A stretch of DNA of 64,000 nt from an uncultured delta proteobacterium (GTDB taxonomy: Bacteria > Desulfobacterota > Desulfovibrionia > Desulfovibrionales > Desulfovibrionaceae), in the NCBI GenBank assembly GCA_903843965.1, contig CAIMRY010000005.1:1-64000 (forward strand), in the 5' to 3' direction. Under the pieces are notes generated by a model. The model saw only the letters and a list, made by a program, of their open reading frames with translations. It was not told the DNA's origin and searched no databases. This document shows, piece after piece, positions 61,121 to 64,000 of the stretch. The first letter of the stretch is position 1; each line of letters opens with the position of its first letter. Both the position numbers and the translations under genes were made by a program.

Positions 61121-61354
61121 GGACTCTTCTCCTGCGACCGATGCGGGGCAGGCCACCTCGCGGGTGGAGCCCGGCCCGGCCAGGGGACGGAAGCACTTCT
61201 TGGTGCCCCCGCAGACAGGGCAGCGCCACTCGTCCGGGAGGTCCTCAAACTTCGTCCCCGCCGGGACCTTGCCCTTGCGGTCGCCCTTGTCAGGGTTATA
61301 GATGTAGCCGCAATTCGTGGTCTGGCACTGGTGCATGTCTTCAGGCTGGGCCAT
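60962..61354 (-). CDS. Two-domain rubredoxin (CX4C-type plus classical) in one frame
   Basis: A single 130-aa frame holds two rubredoxin domains. The first (residues about 8-58) has an unusual metal site, CQTTNC (C-x4-C) with CPVCGG, like the second rubredoxin known from D. desulfuricans. The second (79-130) is a classical rubredoxin, CNICG ... CPICG. The linker is about 20 residues. No stop codon separates them, yet the second domain begins with its own ATG (61118-61120) preceded by AGGAG, so both a fused protein and a free 52-aa rubredoxin could be made. They donate electrons to Roo and rubrerythrin, both encoded alongside. Confidence 0.85.
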   Translation of the reverse strand: MAQPEDMHQCQTTNCGYIYNPDKGDRKGKVPAGTKFEDLPDEWRCPVCGGTKKCFRPLAGPGSTREVACPASVAGEESMQKYVCNICGYVYDPAAGDPDNGVKPGTKFADVPASWSCPICGASKDDFSPE

Positions 61355-61387
61355 GCGGCATTCCTCCCGGCGCGTTCGTCGGGGCTG

Positions 61388-61774
61388 CTAGCCCTTGGCC
61401 GACCAGAGGCCGTGGAGGTTGCAGTACTCGCGCGCGCTCACACCTGCCGCGTGGGCGCAGCAGAACTCGGCCTCCGGCGCGTCGCCGGGCTTGAGGATCT
61501 TGGTGTAGATGAGGTTGCCCACCATCAGCTCGATCCACTCGATGTAGTGTTTCTCCTCCATGGGGTGCGCCACGGAGCCGACCTTGACCTTGTAGCCGGT
61601 GGCGGTCTTCTCGATGACCGGCACATGCTTTTCCTTGGCCGCGTCCACAGTGTTCTCGGCCATGAGCTTCATGGGCTGCCCGCAGCACACCAGGTCGCCG
61701 CCGCCAGCGTGGACAACGATGACGATATTGCCGCAAAGGTCGCACTTGTAGACCTGTCCGCATTCTATTCCCAT
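61388..61774 (-). CDS. dfx: Desulfoferrodoxin (superoxide reductase)
   Basis: This 128-aa two-centre superoxide reductase reduces superoxide to peroxide with electrons from rubredoxin. Centre I, desulforedoxin-like, has CDLCG and VCCGQP. Centre II, the Fe(His)4Cys site, has [15 protein letters not shown] and the C-terminal CNLHGLW. Length and motifs are complete. The ATG at 61774 has AGGAGG upstream. It is followed by the rubredoxin gene, the classic rbo-rub order. Confidence 0.97.
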   Translation of the reverse strand: MGIECGQVYKCDLCGNIVIVVHAGGGDLVCCGQPMKLMAENTVDAAKEKHVPVIEKTATGYKVKVGSVAHPMEEKHYIEWIELMVGNLIYTKILKPGDAPEAEFCCAHAAGVSAREYCNLHGLWSAKG

Positions 61775-61809
61775 GGTGCCTCCTCGCTTAGATGATTTGG
61801 AAATTCTGC

Positions 61810-62382
61810 CTACCAGTTTTCTTCAACCACTTCAAAGTGGGCCTGGGGATGGGCGCAGGCCGGGCATTTGTTCGGCGCGGCCACGCCCTCGTAGACGTAC
61901 CCGCAGTTGCGGCAGCGCCAGGTCACGGCCTTGTCCTTCTTGAAGACCTTGCCCGTCTCGATGTTCTTGGCCAGGGCGTTGAAGCGTTTTTCGTGGAAGC
62001 GCTCGGCCACGGCGATGGCGTCGAAGATCAGGGCGATCTCGGTCAGGCCTTCCGCGCGGGCGGTGGCCGCGAACTCGGGGTACATGCTGGTCTGCTCGTG
62101 GTTTTCCCCGCCGGCCGAGGCCTTCAGGTTCTCCAACGTGCTGCCGATGGTGCCGGCCGGGAACGAGGCCGTGATCTCGACCTCGCCGCCCTCAAGGAGC
62201 TTGAACAGGCGCTTGGCGTGCTCCTTCTCCTGGCTGGCGGTTTCCTCGAACACGGCGGCGACCTGGACAAAACCTTCTTTTTTGGCTGCGGCGGCAAAGT
62301 AGGTGTAGCGGTTGCGCGCCTGGGATTCCCCGGCAAAGGCGGTCAGAATATTTTTCTCGGTGCGCGTTCCACGGATGCTCAT
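61810..62382 (-). CDS. rbr: Rubrerythrin
   Basis: This 190-aa protein has an N-terminal ferritin-like di-iron domain (E ligands in [12 protein letters not shown] and [12 protein letters not shown], and [20 protein letters not shown]) and a C-terminal rubredoxin-like Fe(Cys)4 domain, [10 protein letters not shown] ... CPACAHPQ. It reduces hydrogen peroxide to water. The ATG at 62382 follows AGGAG. PerR is encoded directly upstream and presumably represses it. Confidence 0.97.
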   Translation of the reverse strand: MSIRGTRTEKNILTAFAGESQARNRYTYFAAAAKKEGFVQVAAVFEETASQEKEHAKRLFKLLEGGEVEITASFPAGTIGSTLENLKASAGGENHEQTSMYPEFAATARAEGLTEIALIFDAIAVAERFHEKRFNALAKNIETGKVFKKDKAVTWRCRNCGYVYEGVAAPNKCPACAHPQAHFEVVEENW

Positions 62383-62492
62383 TTCGACTCTCCTGTTCTG
62401 TGCTGCCCGGTCATTCCGGTGGTGACCACGATTGAATCCTTAACACATTGTGGTGAGAGCGCCAGTGGAATCGCGACGGAAAATGGCCTCCG

Positions 62493-62897
62493 TCAAAAAT
62501 TCATCCCGGCGCACGTTGGGCAGACGCCAACGAACTCCACATCGCACCGAAGACGCACATAGCCCATGGACTGCTCCACAGGAAGCTCCGGCAGGGCACA
62601 GGGCCCTTCCAGGTCCTCCACCCGGCCGCAGCTCGAGCAGCGCAGATGCGGGTGGGCAGCCGGGTTGCCGTCGAAACGCTTCTGCGTTCCGGCGCCGCCC
62701 AGGCGCAACACCACGCCCTTGTTGCTCAGGAAGTCAAGGTTGCGGTAGACCGTGCCCAGACTGATCCGGGGCAGGATCTTGCGGACCATGTCATAGACTT
62801 CGTCCGCCGTCGGGTGGGACGTCACCTTGCGCAGCTCTTCCAGGATCGTTTCACGCTGGCGGGACAGGCGAGCCCCCTTGTTGTCTTCGATCTTCAT
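62493..62897 (-). CDS. perR: Fur-family peroxide regulator PerR
   Basis: This 134-aa metalloregulator has the Fur-type winged helix (SRQRETILEEL ... PRISLGTVYRNLDFL). The regulatory site reads RFDGNPAAHPHLRCSSCGRVEDLEG (outline): Asp in RFD, where Fur proteins usually have Glu, points to PerR. The zinc site uses CSSC and CPTC. ATG 62897 follows AGAGG; a longer start at 62933 is unlikely because it crosses the operator-like sequence. It heads the rbr-dfx-rub-roo set. Confidence 0.88.
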   Translation of the reverse strand: MKIEDNKGARLSRQRETILEELRKVTSHPTADEVYDMVRKILPRISLGTVYRNLDFLSNKGVVLRLGGAGTQKRFDGNPAAHPHLRCSSCGRVEDLEGPCALPELPVEQSMGYVRLRCDVEFVGVCPTCAGMNF

Positions 62898-62911
62898 ATG
62901 GTGCCTCTCAT

Positions 62912-62929
62912 TTCTGATAATTATTCCTA
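62912..62929. promoter_or_regulatory. AT-rich palindrome, candidate PerR autoregulatory box
   Basis: CTGATAATTATTCC contains the palindrome ATAATTAT (62917-62924), resembling the core of PerR/Fur boxes (TTATAATNATTATAA), 15-30 bases before the perR start. Confidence 0.45.
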
Positions 62930-63046
62930 ACAACGCAAGGCGTGCCTGTCAACATGCAGAGTGTTTTTTATATCCAAAGTTGCCCAAATTGCCAACACAG
63001 GCAATTCGAGGCTATGTGATATCAGGGATTGTGATGTGGCTGAAGA

Positions 63047-63074
63047 CGCGGCCCCCCAGGCAGGAGGGCCGCGT
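63047..63074 (-). terminator. Terminator-like hairpin after the PilZ gene
   Basis: CGCGGCCCTCC/GGGGGGCCGCG (minus-strand reading) form a long GC stem with a short loop, followed by TCTTC. It lies directly after the PilZ gene stop codon. The gap 62930-63046 contains nothing else recognised. Confidence 0.65.
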
Positions 63075-63078
63075 GCTT

Positions 63079-63405
63079 CTAGCCGATGAGTTGCTGGAGT
63101 TTCGTGAGCGGCAGGTCAAGGGGCGTGTCGAACTGAACGCCGATTTCCTGGCCGGAGCGCCAGCGGATTTGTACGGAAAGGTTCTGCAGAAGCCCTTCGT
63201 CCTTGACGCCCTGAACGGACAAGACCAGGTTGTCTGCAAGCTTTGGTATGCTGCCCCGCACCTTGAGGCGTGCGCCCCCCGAACTCAAGTCCACCAGATC
63301 CAGATGGATTTGTTCCTGCCCGTGCATGATGGTGCACACCGTGTCGACGCCGTAGGCGCAGAGCTGAACACGGACACATTTTCGTCTATCCTCATGAGTT
63401 TCCAT
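63079..63405 (-). CDS. PilZ domain protein (c-di-GMP receptor type)
   Basis: This 108-aa single-domain PilZ protein has the N-terminal arginine motif EDRRKCVRV (RRxxR-like) and the second motif DLSSGGARL (D/NxSxxG), the two c-di-GMP contact sites. C-terminal IRWRSGQEIGVQFDT completes the barrel. ATG 63405 follows GGAGGAATCCT. Next to a chemotaxis receptor it may adjust motility, an inference from context. Confidence 0.9.
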   Translation of the reverse strand: METHEDRRKCVRVQLCAYGVDTVCTIMHGQEQIHLDLVDLSSGGARLKVRGSIPKLADNLVLSVQGVKDEGLLQNLSVQIRWRSGQEIGVQFDTPLDLPLTKLQQLIG

Positions 63406-63443
63406 AGGATTCCTCCAAGCCCAGTACGTAGCTTGGCGGCATT

Positions 63444-64000
63444 CTACTCCTCTGAACGGAATTTTTCAACCAGCTTGGCCAAATCCCGCGACATCTCCGC
63501 AACCTCGCGGATGCGGTCATTGGCGCTCTGGATGTCCTGGGACATCTGGCCGGACAGACTGTTTATCTCACTGACATTGCTGTTGATCTCTTCGCTTGTG
63601 GCGGACTGCTGCTCTGCGGCGGTGGCGATGGAGCGCACCATGTCGGCGATATGGTCGGAGGCTTCGACAATCTCTTTCAGCACGCCGCCCGCGCCGCCCG
63701 CAAGCTTGGTGGTCTTGTCCACGCGCTCCTTGGCCGTGTTCATCTCGCGCACGGCGTCATCGGTGCTCTTCTGGATGTGCTTGATGGCCGACTCGACCTC
63801 CTTGGTGGCGGTCATGGTCTTTTCGGCCAGCTTGCGCACCTCGTCGGCCACCACGGCGAAGCCGCGCCCGGCGTCGCCCGCTCTGGCGGCCTCGATGGCG
63901 GCGTTCAGCGCCAAGAGGTTGGTCTGGTCGGCGATGTCGTTGATGACGCCCATGACCTGGCCGATATCCTTGGCGCTGAGCGAGAGCTGGCCCAGGGCCT
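63444..64000 (-). CDS. Methyl-accepting chemotaxis protein, C-terminal part (continues past window)
   Basis: The frame enters from the right edge and contains the highly conserved signalling tip, [39 protein letters not shown] (outline), then a descending helix with methylation-type [16 protein letters not shown]. It ends at 63444 without a CheR-docking pentapeptide (ends KFRSEE). The sensor part and start are beyond 64000. Confidence 0.96.
   Translation of the reverse strand, partial: ALGQLSLSAKDIGQVMGVINDIADQTNLLALNAAIEAARAGDAGRGFAVVADEVRKLAEKTMTATKEVESAIKHIQKSTDDAVREMNTAKERVDKTTKLAGGAGGVLKEIVEASDHIADMVRSIATAAEQQSATSEEINSNVSEINSLSGQMSQDIQSANDRIREVAEMSRDLAKLVEKFRSEE

Overview
The window is high-GC DNA from a sulfate-reducing bacterium of the Desulfovibrionaceae (Desulfovibrio sensu lato). 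The diagnostic genes are a selenocysteine-containing periplasmic formate dehydrogenase FdhAB, desulfoferrodoxin, rubrerythrin, rubredoxins and rubredoxin:oxygen oxidoreductase (Roo) side by side, HypAB, a methyl-accepting chemotaxis protein and many periplasmic thioredoxin-like proteins. This is a chromosomal segment with housekeeping genes (dnaE, icd, ribB, mltA, pyrR, feoAB). It carries no phage, plasmid or CRISPR region, but it has two traces of an IS481-type element, a solitary IS1595-like transposase gene and one low-GC Sel1-repeat gene.

Layout. 1-134: end of an IS481-type element abutting the stop codon of a GltD-like flavoprotein. 0.1-5 kb (minus): GltD-like, NlpC/P60 lipoprotein, SYLF lipoprotein, VTT membrane protein. 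5-12.7 kb: dnaE, FUSC-like protein, trpB2, icd. 12.8-14.6 kb: HPt protein, fdhE, IS481 remnant and a 12-bp minisatellite. 14.6-21.8 kb (minus): a compact seven-gene operon joining a branched-chain-type binding lipoprotein, a histidine kinase with a Cys cluster, a REC-STAS regulator, a periplasmic thioredoxin, a GAF-GAF-TM-rhodanese protein without the rhodanese cysteine, a MauE/DoxX membrane protein and a small lipoprotein. 22-30.7 kb (plus): second thioredoxin, domesticated-looking transposase, an 80-aa orphan, fdhA (UGA=Sec) and fdhB, third thioredoxin, periplasmic peroxiredoxin, MORN-caspase lipoprotein. 30.9-34.5 kb: FMN riboswitch-ribB, mltA, AI-2E-type permease. 35-37.5 kb: polar amino-acid ABC transporter. 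37.6-44.7 kb: DUF3298-type lipoprotein, Sel1 protein, gldA, Fur-box-preceded feo operon. 45-46.4 kb: RidA and a tandem pair of HesB/IscA-like genes, one of which is a selenoprotein read through an in-frame TGA. 46.6-49.6 kb: TetR, pyrR, shikimate-kinase-like, YkgJ-like, hemerythrin. 49.6-53.5 kb: flavoprotein/HxlR pair, Mrp ATPase, hypB, hypA. 53.6-57.1 kb: QueC-like/BKACE/GNAT operon, LysR and a small membrane protein. 57.9-59.5 kb: Cys-rich protein, YjbQ, cobM. 59.5-63 kb: oxygen-defence cluster roo, rubredoxin, dfx, rbr, perR. 63-64 kb: PilZ and the C-terminus of a chemotaxis receptor.

How the parts fit: the right end is a complete oxygen/superoxide/peroxide defence module. Desulfoferrodoxin and rubrerythrin reduce superoxide and peroxide, rubredoxin carries electrons to Roo, and PerR governs the set. 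Several periplasmic thiol proteins, a 1-Cys peroxiredoxin and the Trx-MauE operon suggest extensive periplasmic redox handling near the formate dehydrogenase. The two UGA-decoding genes imply a working Sec system encoded elsewhere. Short tandem repeats with different units (9, 12, 13, 15, 19, 24 bp) lie in many intergenic regions and in one coding region, a notable habit of this genome. Many operons use 1-4 bp stop/start overlaps.
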